This document shows positions 1-7,367 of a stretch of DNA of 64,000 nt, piece by piece (positions within the stretch are counted from its first letter, which is position 1; the number at the start of each line of letters is the position of its first letter). The DNA comes from Pseudomonas helleri (lineage in GTDB: Bacteria > Pseudomonadota > Gammaproteobacteria > Pseudomonadales > Pseudomonadaceae). The stretch is taken from NCBI RefSeq assembly GCF_001043025.1, contig NZ_JYLD01000004.1, positions 62,001 to 126,000 on the forward strand, in the 5' to 3' direction. Below the pieces are notes generated by a model. That model was not told the DNA's origin. It ran no database searches and saw only the letters and a list, made by a program, of their open reading frames with translations. The translations under genes were made by a program, and so were the position numbers.

Positions 1-280
1 TTTTCAGCTTGACCTTGGTCCGGTAGAACGGCTGGTCATCGCAGTAGGATTCTTTGTGGTCAATATCGACCATGCGCGGGTCAGTCTTGAGCCATGCCAG
101 CAGGCCGTCAATGCCTTCACGGCTACCGGAAACGGTGCCATTGATACCTTCTTCGGCGATCAGCAAAGTGCCTTTGATGCCGTTATCCACCATTGCCTTG
201 AGCAACGGTTCACGCAGTTCAACGTAGTCTTGCAGGGTGACAAATTTATACAGTGCAGCAACAACAATTGGCGCGGTCAT
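1..280 (-). CDS. trhO: tRNA uridine(34) hydroxylase TrhO, N-terminal part (cut by window edge)
   Basis: Reading the minus strand from the ATG at 280 gives [16 protein letters not shown] followed by a ferredoxin-like region with [14 protein letters not shown], which is typical of the YceA/TrhO rhodanese family. TrhO uses O2 to make 5-hydroxyuridine at wobble position 34 of tRNAs. Only about the first 93 codons are present; the rhodanese domain with its catalytic Cys lies beyond the left edge. A GGAG ribosome binding site precedes the start. It is the distal gene of a minus-strand group with bolA and a DUF2059 gene, but a strong terminator separates it from bolA, so it probably has its own promoter. 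Confidence 0.9.
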   Translation of the reverse strand, partial: MTAPIVVAALYKFVTLQDYVELREPLLKAMVDNGIKGTLLIAEEGINGTVSGSREGIDGLLAWLKTDPRMVDIDHKESYCDDQPFYRTKVKLK

Positions 281-327
281 CGTGAATCTCTCCAGGTGGC
301 TACCCTCGCAAAGGGTGAACCGGATGC

Positions 328-357
328 AAAAAAAACGCGCCGACTAAGCGGCGCGTT
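328..357 (-). terminator. Rho-independent terminator after bolA
   Basis: Perfect 9-bp arms AACGCGCCG and CGGCGCGTT enclose a 6-nt loop. On the minus strand the hairpin is followed by a run of T. It lies just past the bolA stop and should end the DUF2059-bolA transcript. Confidence 0.8.
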
Positions 358-380
358 GCGGATTCTAGCAAAAACGTGTG

Positions 381-677
381 TTAGTGCCCACCGCCAGCGC
401 AGGTCGGCGAGGCCGGGGCTGCGTCGATTTTCGCCCATTCTTCAGGCGTGTACGTGTGCAGTGCCAACGCATGGAACTCACCCATCAGGTCACCCAGGGT
501 GGCGTAAACCTTTTGGTGACGCTTGACACGGTTGAGCCCGTCGAACTGCTCGCTGACCACCACTGCCTTGAAGTGAGTCTGCAACCCACGGCTGTGCATG
601 TGGCTCTCATCCAGCACGCTCAAATGCTCGGGTTGCAACGCGCTCAGCGTCGTTTCAATACGTTGTTGCATGCTCAT
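381..677 (-). CDS. bolA: BolA family protein
   Basis: A 98-residue protein with the BolA fold signature: N-terminal MSMQQRIETTLSAL, a central histidine-rich stretch (DESHMHSRG) and the helix-turn-helix-like segment FDGLNRVKRHQKVYATL. BolA proteins pair with monothiol glutaredoxins to bind [2Fe-2S] clusters and also influence morphology and biofilm formation. The C-terminus ends CAGGGH, adding a Cys and a His that could be extra ligands. It follows the DUF2059 gene by 11 bases on the minus strand and is closed by a terminator. The family call is secure; the paralogue type (BolA versus IbaG/YrbA) is judged BolA from length. Confidence 0.9.
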   Translation of the reverse strand: MSMQQRIETTLSALQPEHLSVLDESHMHSRGLQTHFKAVVVSEQFDGLNRVKRHQKVYATLGDLMGEFHALALHTYTPEEWAKIDAAPASPTCAGGGH

Positions 678-688
678 TCAGACTCCGC

Positions 689-1207
689 TTACTTCTTTTT
701 GGCCGGGGCCGGTGCAGCCGGTACCAGTTCGTTGGTCATGTCTTCCAACAACTTGTTGACCACAGGCACGGCGCTTTCCAGCTTGGCCTGAGTCATCTGG
801 GCAGACTGTTGAGTCAGTTGCGGCATTTTTTCCAGCACTTTCTTGCCCAATGGCGACTGGTAGAACTTCACCAGGTCATTAAGCTCGGACTCGCTGAAGT
901 TGGCGGTGTACAGCTTGACCATGTCCGGCTTCAGCTTGTCCCAGCCAATGGCTTGGTCCAGGGCAGTGTTGGCTTTGGCCTGGTAGGTTTCCAGCAAGGC
1001 TTTTTTCGCAGCCGGCGCTTTGGTTTGTTCAAAGCGTTGAGCAAACATTTGCTGCACTTGCATGTACACCGGCGTCCCCAGTTTGTCGGCGTGTGCCAGC
1101 TTGAGGAACGTTTCAGCACTGGCAGCGTGGCTGGCAGCATCGGCGAATACCTGGCCGCTGGCGCATACCAGAGCAACTGCAGTACAGATGGCGCGAAGAC
1201 GAGTCAT
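689..1207 (-). CDS. DUF2059 secreted protein
   Basis: The start chosen is the ATG at 1207, because a GGAAA ribosome binding site sits just upstream and translation then begins with a clean signal peptide (MTRLRAICTAVALVCASGQVFA, cleavage after residue 22). A longer reading from 1279 would put non-hydrophobic sequence in front of the signal. The mature protein of about 150 residues is helical and has the DUF2059 core, visible as LYTANFSESELNDLVKFY followed by SPLGKKVLEKMPQL. Function is unknown; the family is periplasmic. It sits upstream of bolA in what looks like a two-gene transcript. The Pro/Ala/Lys-rich tail ends in KKK. Confidence 0.85.
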   Translation of the reverse strand: MTRLRAICTAVALVCASGQVFADAASHAASAETFLKLAHADKLGTPVYMQVQQMFAQRFEQTKAPAAKKALLETYQAKANTALDQAIGWDKLKPDMVKLYTANFSESELNDLVKFYQSPLGKKVLEKMPQLTQQSAQMTQAKLESAVPVVNKLLEDMTNELVPAAPAPAKKK

Positions 1208-1349
1208 CGAGTTTCCTTTATCTAGCAAGCGAGGTCGTACCCCAGGGGCCACTATTCTGCGCCTAACAAAGTGTGTCACTCAACCCCGAGACTGATAGCG
1301 GTTCTCAACAATCCGACAAAAACCAATAAAACTAAAGTTTGAACTCCTA

Positions 1350-1367
1350 TAGGCGATTGAGCGCCTA
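1350..1367 (+). promoter_or_regulatory. Small inverted repeat in the fumC leader
   Basis: TAGGCG and CGCCTA form 6-bp perfect arms around ATTGAG, 34 bases ahead of the fumC start. It may be a leader hairpin or protein site; the gene has a good TAGGAGA ribosome binding site further down, outside the stem. Confidence 0.3.
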
Positions 1368-1401
1368 AGCTCACTGATCAACCTTTAGGAGAAACGACCT
1401 G

Positions 1402-2793
1402 ATGAGCCGCATCGAAACCGACAGCCTGGGTGAAGTGAACGTACCGGATGAGGCCTATTGGGGCGCTCAGACTCAGCGCTCGCTGATCAACTTTGCCATC
1501 GGCAACGAAAAAATGCCGCTGGCCGTACTGCATGCCCTGGTGCTGATCAAAAAAGCCGCGGCCCGCGTCAACGACCGCAACGGCGACTTGCCAGCCGACA
1601 TCGCGCGCCTGATTGAACAGGCGGCCGACGAAGTGCTCGGCGGCCAGCACGATGATCAATTCCCCTTGGTGGTCTGGCAAACCGGCAGTGGCACCCAAAG
1701 CAACATGAACGCCAACGAAGTGATTGCCGGGCGCGCCAACGAACTGGCCGGCAAAGGCCGTGGCGGCAAATCGCCAGTACATCCGAACGACCACGTCAAC
1801 CGCTCGCAAAGCTCCAACGACTGCTTCCCGACGGCCATGCACATTGCGGCGGCCAAGGCGGTGCATGAGCACCTGCTGCCGGCGATCAGTGAGTTGTCCG
1901 GCGGGCTGGCCGAATTGTCGGCGCGCCACATGAAACTGGTTAAAACCGGTCGCACCCACATGATGGACGCGACCCCCATTACGTTCGGCCAAGAGCTGTC
2001 GGCTTACATCGCGCAACTGGATTACGCAGACAAAGCCATTCGCTCAGCCCTGCCGGCCGTTTGCGAACTGGCTCAGGGCGGCACCGCCGTGGGCACCGGG
2101 CTGAATGCGCCACACGGCTTTGCCGAAGCCATTGCCGCCGAACTTGCCGCCCTGTCGGGCCTGCCGTTTGTCACCGCCCCCAATAAATTTGCCGCGCTGG
2201 CCGGGCATGAGCCGCTGACCACCTTGTCGGGCGCCCTGAAAACCCTGGCCGTTACCTTGATGAAACTGGCCAATGACTTCCGCCTGCTGGGTTCCGGCCC
2301 ACGCGCAGGGCTGGCCGAAATCAAACTGCCGGCTAACGAACCGGGCAGCTCGATCATGCCGGGCAAGGTCAACCCGACCCAATGCGAAGCGTTGTCGATG
2401 CTCGCCTGTCAGGTGCTGGGCAATGACGTGGCGATTGGCTTTGCCGCCAGCCAGGGGCATTTGCAGCTCAACGTGTACAAGCCGGTGATCATTCATAACT
2501 TGCTGCAGTCGATCAAACTGCTGGCCGACGGTTGCAGCAACTTCAATGAACACTGCGTGACCGGGCTTGAGCCGGACGCGGGCAAAATGGCCGAGCACCT
2601 GGAGCGCGGCCTGATGCTGGTGACTGCACTCAACCCCCATATCGGCTACGACAAGTCGGCGCAAATCGCCAAAAAAGCCTATGCCGAAGGGTTGACCTTG
2701 CGCGAAGCGGCGCTGGAGTTGCGTTACCTGACCGACGAAGAATTCAACGAGTGGGTACGCCCGGAAAATATGCTCAGCCCCGGCAAGCATTAA
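1402..2793 (+). CDS. fumC: Class II fumarate hydratase
   Basis: A 463-residue iron-independent fumarase that interconverts fumarate and malate in the TCA cycle. Visible family signatures are TGSGTQSNMNANEV near residue 94, the catalytic-base region TGRTHMMDATP with His186, and the fumarase/aspartase signature GSSIMPGKVNP at residues 315-325. Length matches the homotetrameric FumC family. The ribosome binding site TAGGAGA lies 10 bases upstream. Next to trhO and bolA, it corresponds by neighbourhood to the second FumC copy of pseudomonads (PAO1 fumC2), not the iron-regulated copy beside sodA; this is from remembered gene order. No terminator is obvious; a repeat-rich gap follows. Confidence 0.96.
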   Translation: MSRIETDSLGEVNVPDEAYWGAQTQRSLINFAIGNEKMPLAVLHALVLIKKAAARVNDRNGDLPADIARLIEQAADEVLGGQHDDQFPLVVWQTGSGTQSNMNANEVIAGRANELAGKGRGGKSPVHPNDHVNRSQSSNDCFPTAMHIAAAKAVHEHLLPAISELSGGLAELSARHMKLVKTGRTHMMDATPITFGQELSAYIAQLDYADKAIRSALPAVCELAQGGTAVGTGLNAPHGFAEAIAAELAALSGLPFVTAPNKFAALAGHEPLTTLSGALKTLAVTLMKLANDFRLLGSGPRAGLAEIKLPANEPGSSIMPGKVNPTQCEALSMLACQVLGNDVAIGFAASQGHLQLNVYKPVIIHNLLQSIKLLADGCSNFNEHCVTGLEPDAGKMAEHLERGLMLVTALNPHIGYDKSAQIAKKAYAEGLTLREAALELRYLTDEEFNEWVRPENMLSPGKH

Positions 2794-2809
2794 AAACAAA
2801 CGCCATAAC

Positions 2810-2936
2810 CCCGTAGGAGGGGCCGCCCCGTCTTCGACGCCGCGCTGTCGCGCAGCAAACAGGACAGCGAGTATCTTCAGCATCCCCCAATCGGTTCCCT
2901 CTCCTTCGGGAGAGGGCTAGGGTGAGGGGGCTCTTG
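2810..2936 (-). repeat. Composite intergenic repeat, copy 1
   Basis: Reading the minus strand, this stretch is almost identical to 22030-22161: a CCCTCACCCTAGCCCTCTCC block with an adjacent inverted GGAGAGGG, then GATTGGGGGATGCTGAAGAT, then CGACAGCGCGGCGTCGAAGA and a REP-like CTCCTACGG end. Both copies keep one reading frame starting MLKILA and ending PTG. It looks like a mobile-type intergenic repeat and not a gene. Confidence 0.8.
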
Positions 2937-3205
2937 ATTTTTTGTACATATCCGTTGCTGCGGCAACGGCCACTTAGGGTTCCGCCCTTACGGCGCGTCA
3001 CTTTGAAAGCGCAAAGTAACCAAACGCTTTTTGCCCCAACCCCTCGGTGCCTCGCTGAGGCTCGGCATGCCCTCACCACAGGCATTGCTCCGTGGGCCCG
3101 CCGCGATCGGCCATCCCTGGCCGTGTCGCGGCTAACCCGGCGTCCTGCCGGGTTACCCTCTGCGCAACACCTGCGTTCGGCCAGCGTGGTTTAACGGGGC
3201 CTCTA
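2937..3205. repeat. Long Pseudomonas intergenic repeat
   Basis: This 270-bp block starts around GTACATATCCGTTGCTGCGG and ends around CAGCGTGGTTTAACGGGGC. From memory this sequence is scattered through genomes of the P. fluorescens group, where it often produces spurious short hypothetical proteins (here one with RQRPLRVPPLRRVT). Inside are small inverted repeats such as CCCGGCGTCCTGCCGGG. No coding function is supported; only one copy occurs in the window. Confidence 0.6.
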
Positions 3206-3235
3206 AGATCAAGATCAAAAGCCAGATCAAGATCA

Positions 3236-3265
3236 AAAGATCGCGAGACAAGCTCGCTCCTACAG
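3236..3265. repeat. REP half element
   Basis: AAAGATCGCGAGACAAGCTC followed by GCTCCTACAG is one arm of the REP type seen complete at 12173, 51875 and 62704. No matching second arm is adjacent. Confidence 0.7.
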
Positions 3266-3307
3266 GGTCTTTAGAATCAATAACTTATTTTGTGTTTGAT
3301 AAGAGGG

Positions 3308-3371
3308 GCCGCAGGCTGCGATCTTTTGATGTTAAAGGTCAAAAGATCGCAGCCTGCGGCAGCTCCTACAG
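3308..3371. repeat. REP palindrome downstream of pap
   Basis: Perfect 22-bp arms (beginning GCCGCAGGCTGCGATC) surround a 9-nt loop and are followed by CTCCTACAG. It lies 44 bases past the stop of the minus-strand pap gene and could stabilise or end its transcript. Confidence 0.8.
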
Positions 3372-3414
3372 ATCGTATGAAATCGAATTCAGGAGGCGTA
3401 GCGCGGCTCAACGC

Positions 3415-4941
3415 CTAGATACGAATCATGGCCTTGCCCTTCTTGACGTGTTTGTCGCTTTTGGCAAAGGCGGCTTCCAGCGCTTCGTTGATGGTGCGCA
3501 ACACTTTGACCCGTGCACAGCGTTTGTCATTGGCCGCTACCAGTGTCCAGGGCGAAATCTCCGTGCTGGTGCGGTCAACCATGTCGCACACAGCGGTGCG
3601 GTACAGGTCCCACTTCTCGCGATTGCGCCAGTCTTCTTCAGTGATTTTAAAACGCTTGAACGGGATTGTTTCCCGCTCCTGAAAACGCTCCAGTTGCGTG
3701 TCTTTATCAATCGCTAACCAGAACTTGACGACGATCACCCCCGAGTTTTTCAGTTGTTCTTCGAAATCATTGATTTCGCCGTAGGCGCGCATCCAGTCGG
3801 CCTGGGTGCAAAAATCCTCGACCCGCTCTACCAGCACCCGCCCATACCACGAGCGGTCAAAGATGGTGAATTTGCCGCGCCCCGGGATCTGTCGCCAAAA
3901 GCGCCAGAGGTAAGGTTGTGCGCGCTCGTCCTGCGACGGCGCAGCAATCGGCACGATGTTGTATTGACGCGGGTCGAGTGCCGCCGCAACGCGGCGAATG
4001 GCACCGCCCTTGCCCGCTGCATCGTTGCCCTCGAACACCGTAATCAAGGCATGACGACGCATGCGCTTGTCACGCATCAGGCCCGATAGCCGTGCCTGTT
4101 CGGTGACCAGTTGCTCTTTATAGTCATCCTTCTCCAGCACCTGGGTCATGTCCAGGCAGTCGAGCAGGCTCAACCCATCTCGGCTTTCTGGCAGCAACGG
4201 CACGTTGATCGAACGCGGGCGTGCTTTGGGCGCGCTTAACGCGGCTTGCAGCCCTTCGAGTAAAATCTTGCCCACGGTCAGGCCGCGGTAGTGCGGGTCT
4301 ACACCCTCAACGATGTGCCAGGGCGCGTAATCACGGCTGGTGCGACGCAGTACACGTTCGCCGTAACGCACAAACTTGTCGTAGGTTTTGGATTGCTGCC
4401 AGTCCAGCGGGCTGATTCGCCAGCTGTGCAGCGGGTCATCCTTCAAAGCTTTGAGCCGTGCTTTCATTTGTTTTTTGGACAAGTGAAACCAGAATTTGAA
4501 AATGACCGCGCCTTCGTCACAGAGCATGCGCTCCAGGCGCTCGGCCCCGGTAATCGCTTGATCCAGCACCGCGTCCTTGATCACCCCGTGCACCCGGGCC
4601 TGGAGCATCTGGCTGTACCAATTGCCGAAAAACACGCCCATGCGGCCTTTGGCCGGCAAATGACGCCAGTAACGCCACGCCGGCGGACGCGCCAGTTCTT
4701 CGTCCGATTGCTGATCAAAGGTACGCACCTCAATCAGCCGCGGGTCCATCCATTCACTCAGCAGCTTGACTGTTTCACCCTTGCCGGCGCCCTCGATGCC
4801 GTTGATCAGCACAATCACCGCTGCGCGCTTTTGCTGATGCAAGTCGTACTGTGCCTCAAGCAAAGCCTCGCGTAGGGCAGGAACTTCTCTGTCGTAGGTT
4901 TCTTTGTCGACGCAATGACCGATTTCTGCAGATTCGAACAT
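3415..4941 (-). CDS. pap: Polyphosphate:AMP phosphotransferase (two-domain PPK2)
   Basis: A 508-residue protein with two tandem PPK2 kinase domains. Each has a P-loop-like motif: GIEGAGKGE at residues 48-56 and EGNDAAGKGG at 304-313. The C-terminal half also carries FDRSWYGRVLVERVE, and the N-terminal copy the degenerate equivalent FFGNWYSQML, as expected if only the second domain is catalytic. The family phosphorylates AMP to ADP using polyphosphate. The start at 4941 was chosen because GGGAG precedes it and MFESAEIG matches the family N-terminus; a 65-codon in-frame extension has no support. Divergently transcribed from mnmC. The product ends in a basic tail, KKGKAMIRI. Confidence 0.93.
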   Translation of the reverse strand: MFESAEIGHCVDKETYDREVPALREALLEAQYDLHQQKRAAVIVLINGIEGAGKGETVKLLSEWMDPRLIEVRTFDQQSDEELARPPAWRYWRHLPAKGRMGVFFGNWYSQMLQARVHGVIKDAVLDQAITGAERLERMLCDEGAVIFKFWFHLSKKQMKARLKALKDDPLHSWRISPLDWQQSKTYDKFVRYGERVLRRTSRDYAPWHIVEGVDPHYRGLTVGKILLEGLQAALSAPKARPRSINVPLLPESRDGLSLLDCLDMTQVLEKDDYKEQLVTEQARLSGLMRDKRMRRHALITVFEGNDAAGKGGAIRRVAAALDPRQYNIVPIAAPSQDERAQPYLWRFWRQIPGRGKFTIFDRSWYGRVLVERVEDFCTQADWMRAYGEINDFEEQLKNSGVIVVKFWLAIDKDTQLERFQERETIPFKRFKITEEDWRNREKWDLYRTAVCDMVDRTSTEISPWTLVAANDKRCARVKVLRTINEALEAAFAKSDKHVKKGKAMIRI

Positions 4942-5079
4942 GGAAAGCTCCCTGGCAAGATGCCACAAGCCTAGACGATTGATGCCTGCGCGTAACAACA
5001 AAACGCATAAAACTGTCATCAATCCGTCGTGCTGTGGCCGATCGGCTAGAATGGCCGCCTTGCCGATGCAGAGCCTCAC

Positions 5080-7059
5080 ATGACCATTGAAATGCCCAAT
5101 GCCCAGCTCGACTGGGATGACCAGGGTCGCCCCCATTCGCGACTGTTTGACGACGTGTATTTTTCAGACAAGTCCGGCCTTGAAGAAACCCGTTACGTCT
5201 TTATTGAACAGAATGCCTTGCGCGAGCGCTTCAGCGCCTTGCCCGCAAACGCGCATTTTGTGATTGGTGAAACCGGCTTCGGGACCGGCCTCAACTTTCT
5301 CTGTGCGTGGCAACTGTTCGACGAAACGGCGCACCCTGAGGCCCGGCTGCATTTCATCAGTGCCGAAAAATACCCGCTGACCCGCGATGACCTGCAACGC
5401 GCCCTCGCTCTCTGGCCAGAGCTGGCGCACTACAGCGAGCAACTGCTGGCCAGCTATTGGGCCATCCATCCGGGGTTCCAAATCCTCAGCCTGGTCAATG
5501 GCCGGGTCACGCTCACGCTGCTGATCGGCGATGCGCTGGAGCAACTGCCACAGCTCGATGCGCAGATCGACGCGTGGTTTCTGGACGGCTTCGCCCCCGC
5601 GAAAAACCCGGACATGTGGACGCCCGAACTGTTCGCACAACTGGCCCGTTTGGCCGCTCCCGAGTCCACCCTCAGCACCTTTACCAGCACCGGCTGGGTA
5701 CGCCGCGCGCTGAATGAGGCCGGGTTTAAAATGCGCCGCACGCCGGGTATCGGCCATAAGTGGGAGATCCTGCGCGGGGTCTTTCTCGGCTTGCCAGAAA
5801 CCGCTTTGCCCGGCGCCACGGTCAAACCCTGGTTCGCTCGCCCACCACAGATCAGCGGCCCGCGCACCGCGCTGGTGATCGGCGGTGGATTGTCGGGTTG
5901 CGCCAGCGCCAACAGCCTGGCCAAGCGCGGCTGGAAAGTGCTGCTGCTGGAGCGTCACGAACGCTTGGCCAAAGAAGCCTCCGGCAACCCACAAGGGGTG
6001 TTGTACCTCAAGCTGTCCGCCCACGGCACGGCACTGTCGCAAATGATCGTCTGTGGCTTTGGCTACACCCGCCGCGTGCTCGAGCACTTGCAGCGCGGAC
6101 GCGACTGGGATGATTGCGGCGTGTTGCAACTGGGCTTCAATGCCAAAGAGGCCGAGCGTCAGGAGCAACTGGCCGCTGCCTTCCCGCCCGCGCTGGTGCA
6201 CGTGCTGGATCAACCCCAGGCACAAGCCTTGGCAGGTATAGACCTGGCCCATGGCGGGCTTTTTTACCCGGAAGGCGGCTGGGTGCATCCGCCCGCTTTA
6301 TGCCAGTTTCAGACGCTGCACCCCAACGTCAGCGTCTTGACCCTCCATGATGTGCTGCAACTCAATAAAGTGCAGGGCCAATGGCAGGCATGCCAGGGTG
6401 AACAGGTACTGGCCAGCGCACCTGTGGTGATTCTGGCCGGGGCGGCCGAGGTCAAACGCTTCCCGGCCAGCAGCGGTTTGCCGCTCAAACGCATTCGCGG
6501 GCAAATCACCCAACTGCTCGAAACCCCGCAAAGCGCAGTACTTAAAACCGTGGTCTGCGCCGAAGGTTATGTGGCGCCGGGGCGTTTGGGCGAGCACACG
6601 GTGGGCGCCAGCTTCGATTTTCACAACGAAGACCTGACCACCACACCTGAAGGCCATCAGGGCAATCTGGATTTGCTGGAAGAAATTTCGCCTGACCTGG
6701 TACAGCGTCTCGGCGAAGCAAACCTCAACCCGCAGACCTTGCAAGGCTGGGCCGCGTTTCGTTGCACTAGCCCCGACTACCTGCCGATTGTCGGGCCGCT
6801 GGCCGATCCAGAAGCATTCAGCCAGGCCTATGCCGTGCTCAGCAAGGACGCCCGGCAGGTGCCCGATACCCAATGCCCGTGGCTTGACGGTTTGTACGTC
6901 AACAGCGGCCATGGCTCACGCGGTTTGATCACTGCACCGCTATCTGGCGAACTGCTTGCCGCCTGGATCAACGACGAACCCCTGCCTCTGCCCCGCCCGG
7001 TCGCAGAAGCTTGCCACCCTAACCGTTTTGCCGTGCGCGCCCTGGTGCGCAGGCTTTAA
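5080..7059 (+). CDS. mnmC: Bifunctional tRNA 5-methylaminomethyl-2-thiouridine biosynthesis protein MnmC
   Basis: A 659-residue fusion. The N-terminal part (about 1-240) is a SAM-dependent methyltransferase with GETGFGTGLNFL at 63-74. The C-terminal part, from about residue 265, is an FAD-dependent DAO-type oxidoreductase with the dinucleotide-binding motif VIGGGLSGCASANSLAKRGW. The oxidase removes the carboxymethyl group of cmnm5U34 and the methylase then makes mnm5U34 in tRNAs for Lys, Glu and Gln. It works downstream of MnmEG; MnmA (28830) thiolates the same base. Full length, with the usual Pseudomonas N-terminus. A GC hairpin follows the stop. Confidence 0.96.
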   Translation: MTIEMPNAQLDWDDQGRPHSRLFDDVYFSDKSGLEETRYVFIEQNALRERFSALPANAHFVIGETGFGTGLNFLCAWQLFDETAHPEARLHFISAEKYPLTRDDLQRALALWPELAHYSEQLLASYWAIHPGFQILSLVNGRVTLTLLIGDALEQLPQLDAQIDAWFLDGFAPAKNPDMWTPELFAQLARLAAPESTLSTFTSTGWVRRALNEAGFKMRRTPGIGHKWEILRGVFLGLPETALPGATVKPWFARPPQISGPRTALVIGGGLSGCASANSLAKRGWKVLLLERHERLAKEASGNPQGVLYLKLSAHGTALSQMIVCGFGYTRRVLEHLQRGRDWDDCGVLQLGFNAKEAERQEQLAAAFPPALVHVLDQPQAQALAGIDLAHGGLFYPEGGWVHPPALCQFQTLHPNVSVLTLHDVLQLNKVQGQWQACQGEQVLASAPVVILAGAAEVKRFPASSGLPLKRIRGQITQLLETPQSAVLKTVVCAEGYVAPGRLGEHTVGASFDFHNEDLTTTPEGHQGNLDLLEEISPDLVQRLGEANLNPQTLQGWAAFRCTSPDYLPIVGPLADPEAFSQAYAVLSKDARQVPDTQCPWLDGLYVNSGHGSRGLITAPLSGELLAAWINDEPLPLPRPVAEACHPNRFAVRALVRRL

Positions 7060-7367
7060 AACCGGCCTTCAATCCGGCAGTGCGCCCCCGCGCTGCCGGG
7101 GCCAACCGCCCCTTGCGTAGACCCGATCCGCGCCGCGAACAAGCACCGTTGGTAAATTTTATTGAACGATCCAGACCACGATCACTCGATAAAACACGGT
7201 CATTCATCGCGGCGCGCGGCATTTTTATCGCCTGTGCGTCGCTTGGGCTGAAGGCATGGCTAGCCGCTATGCCTTCTCTAAACCGTGCCCGCGCTGCCCA
7301 CATCCCCTAGGGATGGCGACTGAAGCGGTAGTGACACACATGCCGAAATACCAAGGATTTACACACC
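7060..7367 (+). other. Gap between mnmC and the NAGGN operon
   Basis: No gene is seen in these 308 bases. A GC-rich hairpin (CCGGCAG at 7074 and CTGCCGG at 7093) follows mnmC but lacks a T run. The second half probably holds the promoter of the osmolyte operon; a stretch GAAC...16 bp...TCGAT near 7163 only weakly resembles an AlgU-type promoter. A second inverted repeat is listed separately. Confidence 0.5.
7251..7275 (+). promoter_or_regulatory. Inverted repeat upstream of the NAGGN operon
   Basis: AAGGCAT and ATGCCTT form 7-bp perfect arms around an 11-nt spacer that itself contains the palindrome GGCTAGCC. It lies about 93 bases ahead of the first gene and might be an operator or leader hairpin. 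Confidence 0.4.

Noticed and set aside
2922..3194. 90-codon frame in the intergenic repeat
   Set aside because: The frame lies wholly within a repeat block and its basic, Pro/Arg-rich translation fits a spurious ORF.
5080..7059. MnmC as two separate genes
   Set aside because: The reading frame is continuous and the bifunctional length is the usual one.
7163..7193. AlgU-type promoter before the NAGGN operon
   Set aside because: Only the GAAC part and the spacing agree; the -10 side deviates too much to call.
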